From positions 8,226,326 to 8,290,325 of the forward strand of contig NC_020504.1 in assembly GCF_000349325.1 (NCBI RefSeq): a DNA stretch of 64,000 bases. The letters are read 5' to 3'. Below are positions 19,195 through 28,286 of this stretch, piece after piece. This DNA comes from Streptomyces davaonensis JCM 4913. GTDB taxonomy: Bacteria; Actinomycetota; Actinomycetes; Streptomycetales; Streptomycetaceae. Every line of letters starts with the position of its first letter. Within the stretch, counting starts at the first letter, position 1. The notes under the pieces are model-generated. The model had not been told where the DNA came from. It did no database searches and worked only from the letters and a program-made list of their open reading frames with translations. The position numbers and the translations under genes were made by a program.

Positions 19195-19365
19195 TCACGT
19201 ACTGCGCGTGACCACCATACCGAGGGTGATCAGCCCGAGCACGACCCAGCCGAACCACAGCCAGCCGTTGCTGCCGAGCGCCACCGTGTAGGCGGTCACC
19301 ACGACGAGACCGCCGACGGTGAGCACCCCCATCGTCCGCGTAGAGCCGTCCGTAGAACCGGGCAT
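19195..19365 (-). CDS. small two-helix membrane protein
   Basis: A 56-residue protein with two hydrophobic helices (about 13-31 and 35-52). ATG at 19365 is preceded by GAGGAGGG. It starts 13 bp after the Ser/Thr kinase stop on the same strand and is probably the last gene of that operon. It converges with the sensor kinase gene with only 3 bp between stops. No family recognised. Confidence 0.7.
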   Translation of the reverse strand: MPGSTDGSTRTMGVLTVGGLVVVTAYTVALGSNGWLWFGWVVLGLITLGMVVTRST

Positions 19366-19378
19366 CGCAACACCCTCC

Positions 19379-21148
19379 TCATGGTTCGTCCCCCTCCATG
19401 GTGCCCCCGTTCTGCTTCCGGACGGTGCACACGGCGAAATGTGTGCCCGTTTTCCAGGCCCCCTGGCTGGTCCACGACCCGGCCGTATAGACGGAAGGGT
19501 CGAATCCGTAGTCCCGCGGCGGCACCTCACGGGCACAGGCCGCGTCGGACTCGGTACGCGCCTCGGTGAGCGTCACATCCTCGCCCAGCCGGGTGAACCC
19601 CAGCACCTGCTCGTCGTACGCCCCGGCGCAGGACACCAGCCGCGCCTCCCGATTCGAACGTACGTCCACGCAGTCCCGGCGCTGCATGGTCGCCGTGTCC
19701 GCGAAGGCCGTCCCCGGCTTGCGGTACCCGCCCAGCGGCCCGTACACCGGCCCGTGCGCGCCGAGCACCAGACAGGCCGTACGCCGCCCGGCGGCCTCGA
19801 ATCCGGCCTCCGTCGGCACCACCGCGAAGGCCCGCACATCCGCGAGCCTGCCCCGCAACTCCTGCGTCCGTTCCTCGCACCGCGCGGCCCCCTCCGTCCG
19901 CGCCTCCTGAACCGACGCCGCCTTCACGAACGTCATCACCTGCCCGTCCGGCGCCTGGTCCGCGCAGCTCGGATCCAGGGTCAGCCGAGGCGTCCCCTGG
20001 AAGGGAGCGGCCCCGGGCCAGTCCGCGAGCACGCAGTCCCCGCCCTCCAGCGCCCGAGCCAGCCCGACCCCCTCGCCGTACGGCCGCGGAGACCCCTCGT
20101 CGCCGGACTGCCCGGCCACGGCGTACCAGACCCCGCTCCCGGCCAGCGCAAGCCCCAGCAGCCCGGCGAGCGCGGAGTGCAGCACCCGGCGCCGGGCGTG
20201 CCGGGGCCTGGGCGCGGCGGGTGCCGCCCACTGCGGCTGGGAGCCGAGGTCGGTCTGCGTCCGGGAGTACGCCCCGGCCTGCGGCACCACGATCCGCGAC
20301 AGCGCCGCCTCCGCCTCGACCGCGGACGGCCGTGCCGCCGGATCCTTCGCGAGCAGCGCGTGCACGACCGGCTCCAGCGCACCGGCGCGCAGCGCGGGCC
20401 GCGGCTCCTCGTCGACCACGGCCGTCAGCTCCGCCAGATGCGACGCGCGGGTGAACGGGCCCTGCCCCTCGACCCCGAAGTAGAGCGTGCACCCCAGCGA
20501 GAACAGATCGGCGGCCGGGGTGGGCGCCCCGCCGGTGGCCCGCTCCGGCGCCAGATACCCGGAGGTCCCCACCAGCGCGGACGCCATCGTCCACCGGGTC
20601 TCCCCGGTGGACGGCTGTACGGAGATGCCGTAGTCGGTGAGCAGCACCCGGCCGTACTGGGCGCCGGTGCGGTCCGGCGCGAGCAGGATGTTCGCCGGCT
20701 TCACATCCCGGTGCAGCACGCCCCGCTGATGGCCCGCGTTCAGCGCGTCCAGCACGGCGAGTCCGATGCGGGCGCACTCCGCCGGGGCGAGCGGGCCGCG
20801 CTGCTCGACCAGGTCACGCAGGTCCACGGCGCCCGCCACGTACTCCATGACGATCCAGGGCAGCCCCTCGTGCTCCAGCACGTCGTGCACGGTCACCACG
20901 TGCGGGTGGTCGCGCAGCCCGGCCGCGTGCCGGGCCTCGGCGCGGGCCCGCGCGACCCGGGCCTCCCGCTCGTGGTCGGCCTCGGCCGGGTCCCGGAACA
21001 CGATCTCCTTGAGCGCGACCTCACAGACGAGTCTCTGGTCGTGGGCGAGCCAGACGTGCCCCATGCCGCCGCCCCCGAGCCGGTGCAGCAGCAGATAGCG
21101 GCCGGCGATGACCCGGCCCACTCCCGACGTCGATGATCCTGAAGGCAT
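19379..21148 (-). CDS. transmembrane Ser/Thr protein kinase
   Basis: A 589-residue eukaryotic-like kinase. The catalytic domain (about 17-288) has the glycine loop LGGGGMGHVW, Lys47 (EVALKEI), HRDVKPAN at 146-153 and YLAPERA at about 198. The metal-binding DFG reads DYG (172-174). A single membrane segment (about 323-343) leads to an outer domain of about 240 residues rich in Cys and acidic residues, without PASTA repeats. ATG at 21148 is the domain-proper start. It follows a PASTA-bearing lipoprotein gene by 28 bp. Confidence 0.92.
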   Translation of the reverse strand: MPSGSSTSGVGRVIAGRYLLLHRLGGGGMGHVWLAHDQRLVCEVALKEIVFRDPAEADHEREARVARARAEARHAAGLRDHPHVVTVHDVLEHEGLPWIVMEYVAGAVDLRDLVEQRGPLAPAECARIGLAVLDALNAGHQRGVLHRDVKPANILLAPDRTGAQYGRVLLTDYGISVQPSTGETRWTMASALVGTSGYLAPERATGGAPTPAADLFSLGCTLYFGVEGQGPFTRASHLAELTAVVDEEPRPALRAGALEPVVHALLAKDPAARPSAVEAEAALSRIVVPQAGAYSRTQTDLGSQPQWAAPAAPRPRHARRRVLHSALAGLLGLALAGSGVWYAVAGQSGDEGSPRPYGEGVGLARALEGGDCVLADWPGAAPFQGTPRLTLDPSCADQAPDGQVMTFVKAASVQEARTEGAARCEERTQELRGRLADVRAFAVVPTEAGFEAAGRRTACLVLGAHGPVYGPLGGYRKPGTAFADTATMQRRDCVDVRSNREARLVSCAGAYDEQVLGFTRLGEDVTLTEARTESDAACAREVPPRDYGFDPSVYTAGSWTSQGAWKTGTHFAVCTVRKQNGGTMEGDEP

Positions 21149-21176
21149 CCGGTGACTCCCGGGTCCGCGGGGGGTT

Positions 21177-22475
21177 CTACGTGGTCGCGCTGGTGGTGGG
21201 GGTGGCGCTGGGGGTCGTGCTGGGCGTGACGCTGGGCGGGGGAGGTTCGCTGCTGGTGGTCGGGGGAGCGGCGGTGGTGGGTGGGGGTGCGCTGGTGGTG
21301 CTGGGCGGTGGTGCGCTGGTCGTGGTCGGTGTGGGCGGCGGTGCGGTGGTCGACGGGGCCTTGGTCGACGGGGGTGGCGTCGAGGACGGCGGCTTCTGCG
21401 AGGACGGTGGCGCCTCACTCGTGGTCCCGGACGAACTGGGCGAGCCGGACGAACTGGACGGCCCGGACGACGAGGGCGCCGCAGCGGACGACGAAGGCAC
21501 CGGCAGGTCGGGCGGACCGGATGTGCTCCTCGAAGACTCGGGGTCAGGCTCCGCCACGGTCAGCGTCACGTACTCCCCGAACGCCAGCCGAGCCCCCGCC
21601 GCCGGATTCGACCCCGTGACGACCGCACCGTCCGACGGCAGCCCCTCCCCGGCGTACCCGACCGCCAGACCCCGATCGGTCAGCCGACTCGCGGCCTGCC
21701 CGAACGTCGCCCCCACGACATCGGGGACCGCCCGCCGCTCCCGCGCATCGAAGCCGGTGTCGTCCTCGCCCCCCGTTCCGACGGGCCGGTTGATGCCCCG
21801 GGCGGGCTCCTCCACGTCGACCAGGGCGAGCCGCTCCACTTTCCGGGACGCGGGCCGCACGGTCACCACCGAGGCGCGGTCGTATCCCTTCCACTTCTCG
21901 TTCCCGTCCTCGAACTCGACGGAAATACGGCTGGTGTCGCCCTCGAAGGGCCGCAGCGGATTTCCGCACGAACACTTCACGGCGGGCTGACCCTGCGCAT
22001 CGACGAGAACGGCGATCCCCGCTTGGAGCAAGGAGTCGAAGGGGACGGCCTTTTCCTTTTTGTAGTCGTGGTTCTTCACGAGTGTGTCGTGACGCAACAG
22101 AACAGGTGTGAGCCCGTCCAGATAAGCCGGAATCCCTTCCGTGGTGATCTCCAGCGCCCGCGCCCAGGCCGCGGCCTTCCGCTCGTTCGCGGGGTCGGTC
22201 AGAAACCGCTCCAACTTGCCGACGTCACAGATCGTCGGCTGCTTGGAGCCGCCGTAGAGCCCCGGAGTATCACCCTGCTGGAGACCACCGTGGACACCCT
22301 GCGACCGGACCTGGGCATCACGCCCCAGACCGCTGCTCTCGTCGAAGAAGGGCGCGAGCGACGGAACTCCCGCGGCGACCGCCTTCACCGTGAGCAAAGG
22401 CGCCGCTCTGTCACACGCACTCAGCGCAAGAACGCCGACCAGCAGAACCCGCACGAACAATCCACGCGTCATCAC
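21177..22475 (-). CDS. PASTA-domain lipoprotein with Ser/Thr/Pro tail
   Basis: A 432-residue exported lipoprotein. A signal peptide ends in the lipobox LSAC (Cys at about 20). A structured region (about 30-240) is followed by one PASTA domain (about 242-305; VPDVVGATFGQAASRL, VTGSNPAAGARL) and an extremely Ser/Thr/Pro-rich tail of about 120 residues. PASTA domains usually bind muropeptides or lipid II. Directly upstream of a receptor kinase lacking PASTA, it may act as the ligand-binding partner. GTG at 22475 and ATG at 22472 are adjacent possible starts. Confidence 0.82.
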   Translation of the reverse strand: MMTRGLFVRVLLVGVLALSACDRAAPLLTVKAVAAGVPSLAPFFDESSGLGRDAQVRSQGVHGGLQQGDTPGLYGGSKQPTICDVGKLERFLTDPANERKAAAWARALEITTEGIPAYLDGLTPVLLRHDTLVKNHDYKKEKAVPFDSLLQAGIAVLVDAQGQPAVKCSCGNPLRPFEGDTSRISVEFEDGNEKWKGYDRASVVTVRPASRKVERLALVDVEEPARGINRPVGTGGEDDTGFDARERRAVPDVVGATFGQAASRLTDRGLAVGYAGEGLPSDGAVVTGSNPAAGARLAFGEYVTLTVAEPDPESSRSTSGPPDLPVPSSSAAAPSSSGPSSSSGSPSSSGTTSEAPPSSQKPPSSTPPPSTKAPSTTAPPPTPTTTSAPPPSTTSAPPPTTAAPPTTSSEPPPPSVTPSTTPSATPTTSATT

Positions 22476-22539
22476 CGCTCCCCCCGGCGGTTCCCCCGAC
22501 GCGTTTCATGCTACTGAACGGAATACCGATTCAGGCCGA

Positions 22540-23490
22540 TTAGTTTCCGCGTGCGTTCAATGAGGCCAAATAGGCGTTGTACGCCTCGAGTTCCTTGTCG
22601 CCGTCCCGGTCGGCGGCCCGGTCCTTGCGCTTGGCCTGCCGCTGCTCGGAGCCGTACCACTGGAACAGCAGCGCGATCAGCACCAGTACGGACGGGATCT
22701 CGCTGAACGCCCAGGCGATTCCACCGGCCGCGTTCTGGTCGGAGAGCGCGTCGATGCCGAGCGAGGCGGGCGGGTTCTTGAACGTCTCGACCATGGGGGT
22801 GGACCCCATCATCAGCGCGATGCCGAAGAAGGCGTGGAACGGCATACCCGCGAACAGCTCCAGCATCCGCATCAGATAGCCGGGCCGGTGCGGCCCCGGG
22901 TCCACGCCGATGATCGGCCAGAAGAACACCACACCGACGGCGAAGAAGTGCACCATCATCGCGACGTGCCCGGTCTTCGAGCCCATCAGGAAGTCGAAGA
23001 GCGGGGTGAAGTACAGCGCGTACAGGCTCGCGATGAACATCGGAATGGTGAAGAGCGGGTGCGTGATGACCCGCATGTACCGGCTGTGCAGCAGCATCAG
23101 CAGCAGTTCACGCGGCCCCTTGCGTCCCCGGCCCGCGACCGGCAGCGCGCGCAGCGCCAGGGTCATCGGGGCGCCGAGCAGGATCAGGATCGGCGACAGC
23201 ATGCTGATCACCATGTGCTGCACCATGTGCACGCTGAACATGACCATGCCGTAGTCGTTCAGCTTGGTGCACATCATCAGGGCGACGGACAGCACACCGA
23301 CGACGTACGACACCGTCCGCGCCGCCGACCAGGAGTCCCCGCGCCGCCGCAGCCGCATCACACCCCAGCCGTACAGGGCGAGCCCGGCCAGACAGGCGAT
23401 GAGGAAGAAGGGATCCGCCGACCACTGAAGTCCTCGCCCCAGCGTGAACGGCGGCAGATCCATCATCATGCCGTGCCCGCTGTGATCCAT
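22540..23490 (-). CDS. ctaG: cytochrome c oxidase assembly protein CtaG/caa3-type
   Basis: A 316-residue multi-pass membrane protein of the caa3_CtaG family, implicated in copper insertion into cytochrome oxidase. The His-rich N-terminus (MDHSGHGMMMD), MVQHMVISMLSPILILLGAP and the central AMMVHFFAVGVVFF segment are typical, with seven or so membrane helices. ATG at 23490 follows AGGAG. The C-terminus is charged and cytoplasmic. It is a single gene behind the pfkA terminator. Confidence 0.88.
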   Translation of the reverse strand: MDHSGHGMMMDLPPFTLGRGLQWSADPFFLIACLAGLALYGWGVMRLRRRGDSWSAARTVSYVVGVLSVALMMCTKLNDYGMVMFSVHMVQHMVISMLSPILILLGAPMTLALRALPVAGRGRKGPRELLLMLLHSRYMRVITHPLFTIPMFIASLYALYFTPLFDFLMGSKTGHVAMMVHFFAVGVVFFWPIIGVDPGPHRPGYLMRMLELFAGMPFHAFFGIALMMGSTPMVETFKNPPASLGIDALSDQNAAGGIAWAFSEIPSVLVLIALLFQWYGSEQRQAKRKDRAADRDGDKELEAYNAYLASLNARGN

Positions 23491-23546
23491 GCGGCGGCTC
23501 CTGTTTCGTGGGGGTTGTGCAAGTCTGTCCGGCCCCCACATTAGAA

Positions 23547-23578
23547 CGGCCCCCGGTCACGCTCGTGACCGGGGGCCG
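23547..23578 (-). terminator. strong hairpin terminator after pfkA
   Basis: A perfect 14-bp stem (arms 23547-23560 and 23565-23578) with a 4-base GCTC loop sits 26 bp beyond the pfkA stop and upstream of ctaG. On the minus strand it is followed by mixed bases rather than a U-tract, as is common in Streptomyces. Confidence 0.75.
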
Positions 23579-23603
23579 GTTGTTCTCGTCTGGACGAGCC
23601 GGA

Positions 23604-24629
23604 CTACAGGACGCACTCCGCCTCGGTGTACCGGTCCTCCGGCACCGTCTTTAGCGTCTCCACGGCCTCGGCCAGCGACACCATCACGATGTCGGTGCCG
23701 CGCAGCGCGGTCATCTTCCCGAACTCACCGCGGTGCACGGCCTCCACCGCGTGCCACCCGAAGCGGGTGGCGAGGACCCGGTCGTACGCGGTCGGTGTGC
23801 CGCCCCGCTGCACATGCCCGAGGATCACCGGCCGCGCCTCCTTGCCGAGCCGGTGCTCCAGCTCGAGGGAGAGCTGACGCGCGATGCCCGCGAAGCGCTC
23901 GTGGCCGTAGACGTCCTTGCCGCCCTCGTCGAACTCCATGGACCCGGCCTTGGGCTTGGCGCCCTCCGCCGCCACGACGATGGCGAACCGCTTGCCCGCC
24001 TCGAACCGCTCGCCGACCTTGCGGGCCAACTCCTCGATGTCGAAGGGGCGCTCGGGCACGACGACGGCGTGCGCGCCGGCCGCCATACCGGAGTGCAGCG
24101 CGATCCAGCCGGTGTGGCGGCCCATGACCTCCACCACCAGCACCCGCTGATGCGACTCGGCTGTGGTCTTCAGCCGGTCGAGTGCCTCGGTCGCGACGCC
24201 GACGGCCGTGTCGAAGCCGAAGGTGACATCCGTGACCGCGATGTCGTTGTCGATGGTCTTCGGCACGCCGACGATCGGCAGGCCGTTGTCCGACAGCAGC
24301 CGGGCCGCCTTGAGGGTGCCCTCACCGCCGATCGGGATGATGGCGTCGAGCCCGAGCTCCTGCACATGACCCCTGGCCCGCTCCACGCCGTCCCGCAGAT
24401 GCGAGGGCTGGACACGGGAGGAGCCGAGGATGGTGCCGCCGCGGGCGAGGATGCCGCCCACCGCGTCGAGGTCGAGCTTGAGGTAGTCGCACTCCAGGAG
24501 GCCTTTCCAGCCGTCCCGGAAACCGATGACCTCGTCGCCGTGGTCGACGACGGCACGGTGCACGACGGACCGGATGACGGCGTTCAGGCCGGGGCAGTCG
24601 CCGCCGGACGTGAGGACACCAATGCGCAT
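23604..24629 (-). CDS. pfkA: 6-phosphofructokinase
   Basis: A 341-residue glycolytic kinase converting fructose 6-phosphate to the 1,6-bisphosphate. Motifs are TSGGDCPGLNAVIR at the N-terminus, GGEGTLKAA (phosphate-donor site), PKTIDNDI and MGRHTGWIAL. The donor-site Gly after GGE is Gly, not Asp, which in this family indicates ATP rather than pyrophosphate use. ATG at 24629 starts at the first family residue. The length and the PKTIDND form match the actinomycete PfkA group. Confidence 0.95.
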   Translation of the reverse strand: MRIGVLTSGGDCPGLNAVIRSVVHRAVVDHGDEVIGFRDGWKGLLECDYLKLDLDAVGGILARGGTILGSSRVQPSHLRDGVERARGHVQELGLDAIIPIGGEGTLKAARLLSDNGLPIVGVPKTIDNDIAVTDVTFGFDTAVGVATEALDRLKTTAESHQRVLVVEVMGRHTGWIALHSGMAAGAHAVVVPERPFDIEELARKVGERFEAGKRFAIVVAAEGAKPKAGSMEFDEGGKDVYGHERFAGIARQLSLELEHRLGKEARPVILGHVQRGGTPTAYDRVLATRFGWHAVEAVHRGEFGKMTALRGTDIVMVSLAEAVETLKTVPEDRYTEAECVL

Positions 24630-24843
24630 AGCCCGAAATACCTTCTCAACGTGGGCCGGGGACCGGACCACGTTGTCCGGCTTGATCCCGGCCACCCTAC
24701 CGGCGTGAGGGGGTGGCACCGTACCGGGCGTCCGCCTGCTGGACGCGCCCGCACATGTGAGCGGACGTACCGTCAGGCGGGCCCGGTGAGCACGGTGGCA
24801 GGGCGCGCTGGAAGGCCGCTTCAGTACCCCTGGAGCACCCGGG

Positions 24844-25572
24844 TCACGCGGGCTGCTGGGCTGCCGCGATGCGCTCGTTGCGCAGCGCCTCGTACCAGCG
24901 GTCGTCCGTCGGCGGCAGGGCGTTCACGTCCAGCGCCAGCTTCAGCAGCAGATCGGCGATGAGCGGGTTCCGGGCGAGCACCGGGCCGTGCATGTAGGTA
25001 CCGAAGACCGTGTCGTTGTACGCGCCCTCGGTGCCGTCGCCCGTGCCGTTGCCGTTGCCCAGGCGGACCTGGGCGAGCGGGCGGGCGGTCGGGCCGAGGT
25101 GGGTGACGCCCTGGTGGTTCTCGAAGCCGGTCAGCGGGGGCAGGCCGAGCCGCGGGTCGACGTCGCCGAGCACGTCGCCGACGCACCGCTCGCCCTCGCC
25201 GCGCACCGAGACCACGTCCAGCAGCCCGAGGCCGGGCTCGCGCTGGCCGAGGTCGTTGATGAACTCGTGGCCGAGGATCTGGTAGCCCGCGCACACGGAG
25301 AAGACGATCGCGCCGTTCTCCACGGCCCGGTACAGGCCGCCGTCGCGGCGCAGCCGCTCGGCCGCGAGGCGCTGCGGCCGGTCCTCGCCGCCGCCGATCA
25401 GGTAGATGTCGCCGGAGGTCGGGATCGGCTGGTCGCTGCGCACGTCGAGCCGGGCCACGTCCAGGCCGCGCTGCCGGGCCCGGCGCTCCACGACGAGGAC
25501 GTTGCCCTGGTCGCCGTAAGTGCTCAGCAGGTCCGGGTAGATCCAGACGACCCGCAGTTGGTTGTCACTCAT
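24844..25572 (-). CDS. gatD: lipid II isoglutaminyl synthase, glutaminase subunit GatD
   Basis: A 242-residue class I glutamine amidotransferase. It supplies ammonia to MurT for amidating D-glutamate in lipid II. Nucleophile Cys94 lies in FSVCAGYQILG and His195 in GTYMHGPVLA. It starts 24 bp after murT on the same strand, the usual murT-gatD pair. ATG at 25572 gives the expected YPDLLSTYGD N-terminus. Confidence 0.94.
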   Translation of the reverse strand: MSDNQLRVVWIYPDLLSTYGDQGNVLVVERRARQRGLDVARLDVRSDQPIPTSGDIYLIGGGEDRPQRLAAERLRRDGGLYRAVENGAIVFSVCAGYQILGHEFINDLGQREPGLGLLDVVSVRGEGERCVGDVLGDVDPRLGLPPLTGFENHQGVTHLGPTARPLAQVRLGNGNGTGDGTEGAYNDTVFGTYMHGPVLARNPLIADLLLKLALDVNALPPTDDRWYEALRNERIAAAQQPA

Positions 25573-25596
25573 GAAGTCACTGTCCTTACGGATACG

Positions 25597-26835
25597 TCAG
25601 TTGCCGACGCGGCGGCGCAGGTCCTGGAACGCGGTGTAGTTGGCGATGACCTCGATCCGGCCGGGCGGGCACAGCTGCACCGCCTGGTCGAGGTTCTCGC
25701 AGACCTGGAACTGCTGGTTCGCGACCTCCAGGCGCACCGCGAGGTCCAGCTTGCGGTCGCCGATGACACAGATCGGGTGACCGGTCAGACGCGTGTAGTC
25801 GACGTCCCACAGCCAGGAGGTGTCGGTGCCGTCGGCGCCGCGCGCGTTCACCGAGAGGATCACCGGGGTGGGCGGCGGGTCGATCAGGGAGAACGTCTCG
25901 AGCCAGCCGGCCGGGTTCTTCGCGAGCAGCAGACGCAGGTCGCGGCCCTGGAACTGGACGACGTCATAGCGGCCCGCCACGGCCTGCACCTGGTACATGC
26001 GCTCCAGGGCGACCTGCGGCGGCACCCCGAACACGGCGGCGACGGCGGCCGAGGAGGCGGCGTTGGCCTTGTTGGCGCGGCCCGGCAGCTGGAGGTGGAT
26101 GGGCCAGGCGGAGCCGTGCGGGTCGAGGACGTGGTCGCCGGAGAGCGCCCAGCTCGGCGTCGGCCGCCTAAAGCCGCACTCGCCGCAGAACCAGTCGTCG
26201 CCGGGCCGCTGCATCACACCGCCGCAGGACGGGCAGGACCAGGCGTCGTCCTTCCACATCTGCCCGGCGGCGACCCAGATCACATTGGCGGAGGAGGACG
26301 CGGCCCACACCACCAGCGGGTCGTCGGCGTTGGCGACGATCACGGCCTTCGACCCGGCGAGCCCCTCACGCCAGTTCTCGGCGAGCATGCGGGTCTCGGC
26401 CGCGCGGTCGAGCTGGTCGCGGGAGAGGTTCAGCAGGGCGATGCACTTGGGGTCGGTGTCCCGGGCGACGCCCGCCAGGTACTTCTCATCGACCTCGATG
26501 ACGCCGTACCGCGCCTCGGAGCCGCCGGCCAGCGCGGAGGTGATGCCCGCGGGCATGTTGGCGCCGAGCGCGTTGGAGACGACCGGGCCCGCGGCGCGCA
26601 GCGCTTCCGCGATCAGCCGGGTCGTCGTGGTCTTGCCGTTGGTCGCCGACACCAGGACCACGTCCAGGTTCTGCGCCAACCGTGCGAGGAGGTCGGGGTC
26701 GAGCTTCAGCGCCACCCGGCCGCCGATCACCGATCCGCTGCCGCGCCCCGCCGCGCGCGATGCCGCCGCGACCGCCTTGCCCGCGGTAACGGCGATCTTG
26801 GCCCGCGGAGTGAGCGGGTCCGAGTTGCCTGCCAT
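25597..26835 (-). CDS. murT: lipid II isoglutaminyl synthase, Mur-ligase subunit MurT
   Basis: A 412-residue Mur-ligase-fold enzyme that activates the lipid II D-glutamate with ATP for amidation. The P-loop ATNGKTTT is at 64-71. A four-Cys zinc ribbon (CPSCGG then CGECG, about 206-228) is inserted in the middle domain. The C-terminal DUF1727-type region ends the protein. It is divergent from def with an 83-bp gap. The pair is often essential in Gram-positive bacteria. Confidence 0.95.
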   Translation of the reverse strand: MAGNSDPLTPRAKIAVTAGKAVAAASRAAGRGSGSVIGGRVALKLDPDLLARLAQNLDVVLVSATNGKTTTTRLIAEALRAAGPVVSNALGANMPAGITSALAGGSEARYGVIEVDEKYLAGVARDTDPKCIALLNLSRDQLDRAAETRMLAENWREGLAGSKAVIVANADDPLVVWAASSSANVIWVAAGQMWKDDAWSCPSCGGVMQRPGDDWFCGECGFRRPTPSWALSGDHVLDPHGSAWPIHLQLPGRANKANAASSAAVAAVFGVPPQVALERMYQVQAVAGRYDVVQFQGRDLRLLLAKNPAGWLETFSLIDPPPTPVILSVNARGADGTDTSWLWDVDYTRLTGHPICVIGDRKLDLAVRLEVANQQFQVCENLDQAVQLCPPGRIEVIANYTAFQDLRRRVGN

Positions 26836-26918
26836 CAGTCCTCGATCCTCCCAACGTCGTAGGTGGTCAGCCTATCGAGATCCATTCGCACTCCCGAATC
26901 GGCCGTAATCTTGCCGCC

Positions 26919-27458
26919 ATGCGACATGGCTCCATCCCGGGCGCCCACGGGCGTGTCCGGCCTCTCACCCTGCTCGGCGACCCGGTGCTGCACGCCCCCG
27001 CCAAGGACGTCACCGACTTCGGCCCCGAACTGGCGGCGCTCGTCGAGGACATGTTCGCGACGATGTACGCGGCCCAGGGCGTCGGCCTCGCGGCGAACCA
27101 AGTCGGCGAGCCGCTGCGGGTGTTCGTCTACGACTGCCCCGACGACGAGGACGTGCGGCATCTGGGCCATGTGGTGAACCCGCGCTTGGTGACGGCCGAC
27201 GGAGTGGTGATCCGCGGCCCCGAGGGCTGCCTGTCCCTGCCGGGCCTGGAGGCCGGGACGGAACGTTACGACCACGCCGTGGTCGAGGGGTTCACGGTCA
27301 CGGGGGAGCCGGTGACGGTGCACGGTACGGGTTTCTTCGCGAGGTGCTTGCAGCATGAGTGCGACCACGTGGAGGGGACGGTGTATGCGGACCGGGTGGA
27401 GGGCCGGCGTCACAGAAGGCTGATGCGCCAGGTGAGCAGAGCGTCCTGGAGCAAGTGA
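26919..27458 (+). CDS. def: peptide deformylase
   Basis: A 179-residue metalloenzyme removing the N-formyl group from new proteins. All three signature boxes are present: GVGLAANQ (about 52-59), EGCLSLPG (about 104-111; metal-ligand Cys) and QHECDH (about 145-150; two metal His and catalytic Glu). The spacing is normal, so it should be active. It is divergent from murT and converges with a TetR gene 11 bp beyond its stop. Confidence 0.96.
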   Translation: MRHGSIPGAHGRVRPLTLLGDPVLHAPAKDVTDFGPELAALVEDMFATMYAAQGVGLAANQVGEPLRVFVYDCPDDEDVRHLGHVVNPRLVTADGVVIRGPEGCLSLPGLEAGTERYDHAVVEGFTVTGEPVTVHGTGFFARCLQHECDHVEGTVYADRVEGRRHRRLMRQVSRASWSK

Positions 27459-27469
27459 GCGGACCTGCC

Positions 27470-28114
27470 TCAGAACCCCGGACCGCCCATCTTGTCCCCT
27501 GCCGCGGCGAGCCTTCCCCAGAGCAGATCGGCGAGGCTGCGTACCAACTCCGCTCGCGAGCACGGCCGTTCGCCCAGCCACCAGTCACCGGCGGCGTGCA
27601 TCATCCCGACGATCCCGTGCCCCCACACCCGGGCCAGCTGCTGGCTCCCGGGCCCGAGGTCGAGACGGTCCTCGATGACCTGCGCCAACTCCTCACCCAT
27701 CCGCCGCAGGAGAGGAGCCGAGTGCTTGCCGACGTCGAACCCCTGGTCCCCGGTCTGGCCACCCTCCGCGGGGTGCATCAGGAACCGGTACACCTGAGGC
27801 CGAGCCTCGATCGCGGCAAGGTAGGTGTCGAGCGTGGCCTCGACCCGCTCCCGCCGCTCCGCGGGAGCGTCCAGCGCGGCCCGCAGGGAGTCCAGCAGCG
27901 CGTCCGTGTGTCGCTTGGCCAAGGCGGCGTAAAGACCGCCCTTGTCGCCGAAGTGCCGGTAGAGGATCGGCTTGGTGATACCGGCCTCCGCCGCGATGGC
28001 GTTCATCGAGGCCTGCGGACCGTCGCGCAGCACCACCCTGTCGGCGGCCTCCAGCAGCTCACGCCGTCGGCGATCCGCCGACCGCTGCTGCTCGGTCCGC
28101 TGTGTGGTGTCCAT
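27470..28114 (-). CDS. TetR family transcriptional regulator
   Basis: A 214-residue repressor. The helix-turn-helix region (about 15-62) includes SMNAIAAEAGITKPILYRHF. It is divergent from an acyl-CoA dehydrogenase across a 172-bp gap that contains inverted GTAAC/GTTAC half-sites. It probably controls that gene in response to a fatty acyl or related ligand. The start ATG is unambiguous. Confidence 0.9.
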   Translation of the reverse strand: MDTTQRTEQQRSADRRRRELLEAADRVVLRDGPQASMNAIAAEAGITKPILYRHFGDKGGLYAALAKRHTDALLDSLRAALDAPAERRERVEATLDTYLAAIEARPQVYRFLMHPAEGGQTGDQGFDVGKHSAPLLRRMGEELAQVIEDRLDLGPGSQQLARVWGHGIVGMMHAAGDWWLGERPCSRAELVRSLADLLWGRLAAAGDKMGGPGF

Positions 28115-28229
28115 GTGCTCTCCCCACCCGTGCTGTTTCGGTGACGCCTGCGCAAACTAACACTCAACACGTTGCTGACATCGAACGGGCTGCCGACCGG
28201 TCATCGGTGGTTGACTTTTCCTACCCACC

Positions 28230-28258
28230 GGTAACAGACTGCGGTTACCGCAAGTAAC
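28230..28258. promoter_or_regulatory. GTAAC/GTTAC operator cluster
   Basis: GGTAAC (28230-28235) and GTTACC (28244-28249) form a perfect inverted repeat with an 8-bp spacer. GTTAC (28244-28248) also pairs with GTAAC (28254-28258) over 5 bp. It sits 29 bp before the dehydrogenase start, where a repressor would block transcription or initiation. Confidence 0.45.
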
Positions 28259-28286
28259 ATGCACGTGCGCCACCGCTGGAGGGGTC

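Noticed and set aside
19195..19536. 113-residue version of the small membrane protein
   Set aside because: It would overlap the kinase gene's end by about 160 bases, while ATG at 19365 has an excellent GAGGAGGG ribosome site.
21190..21420. Repetitive GGTGGT/GTGCT-rich DNA that could be a tandem repeat or CRISPR-like array
   Set aside because: It simply codes for the Ser/Thr/Pro-rich tail of the lipoprotein. Units are irregular and there are no spacers.
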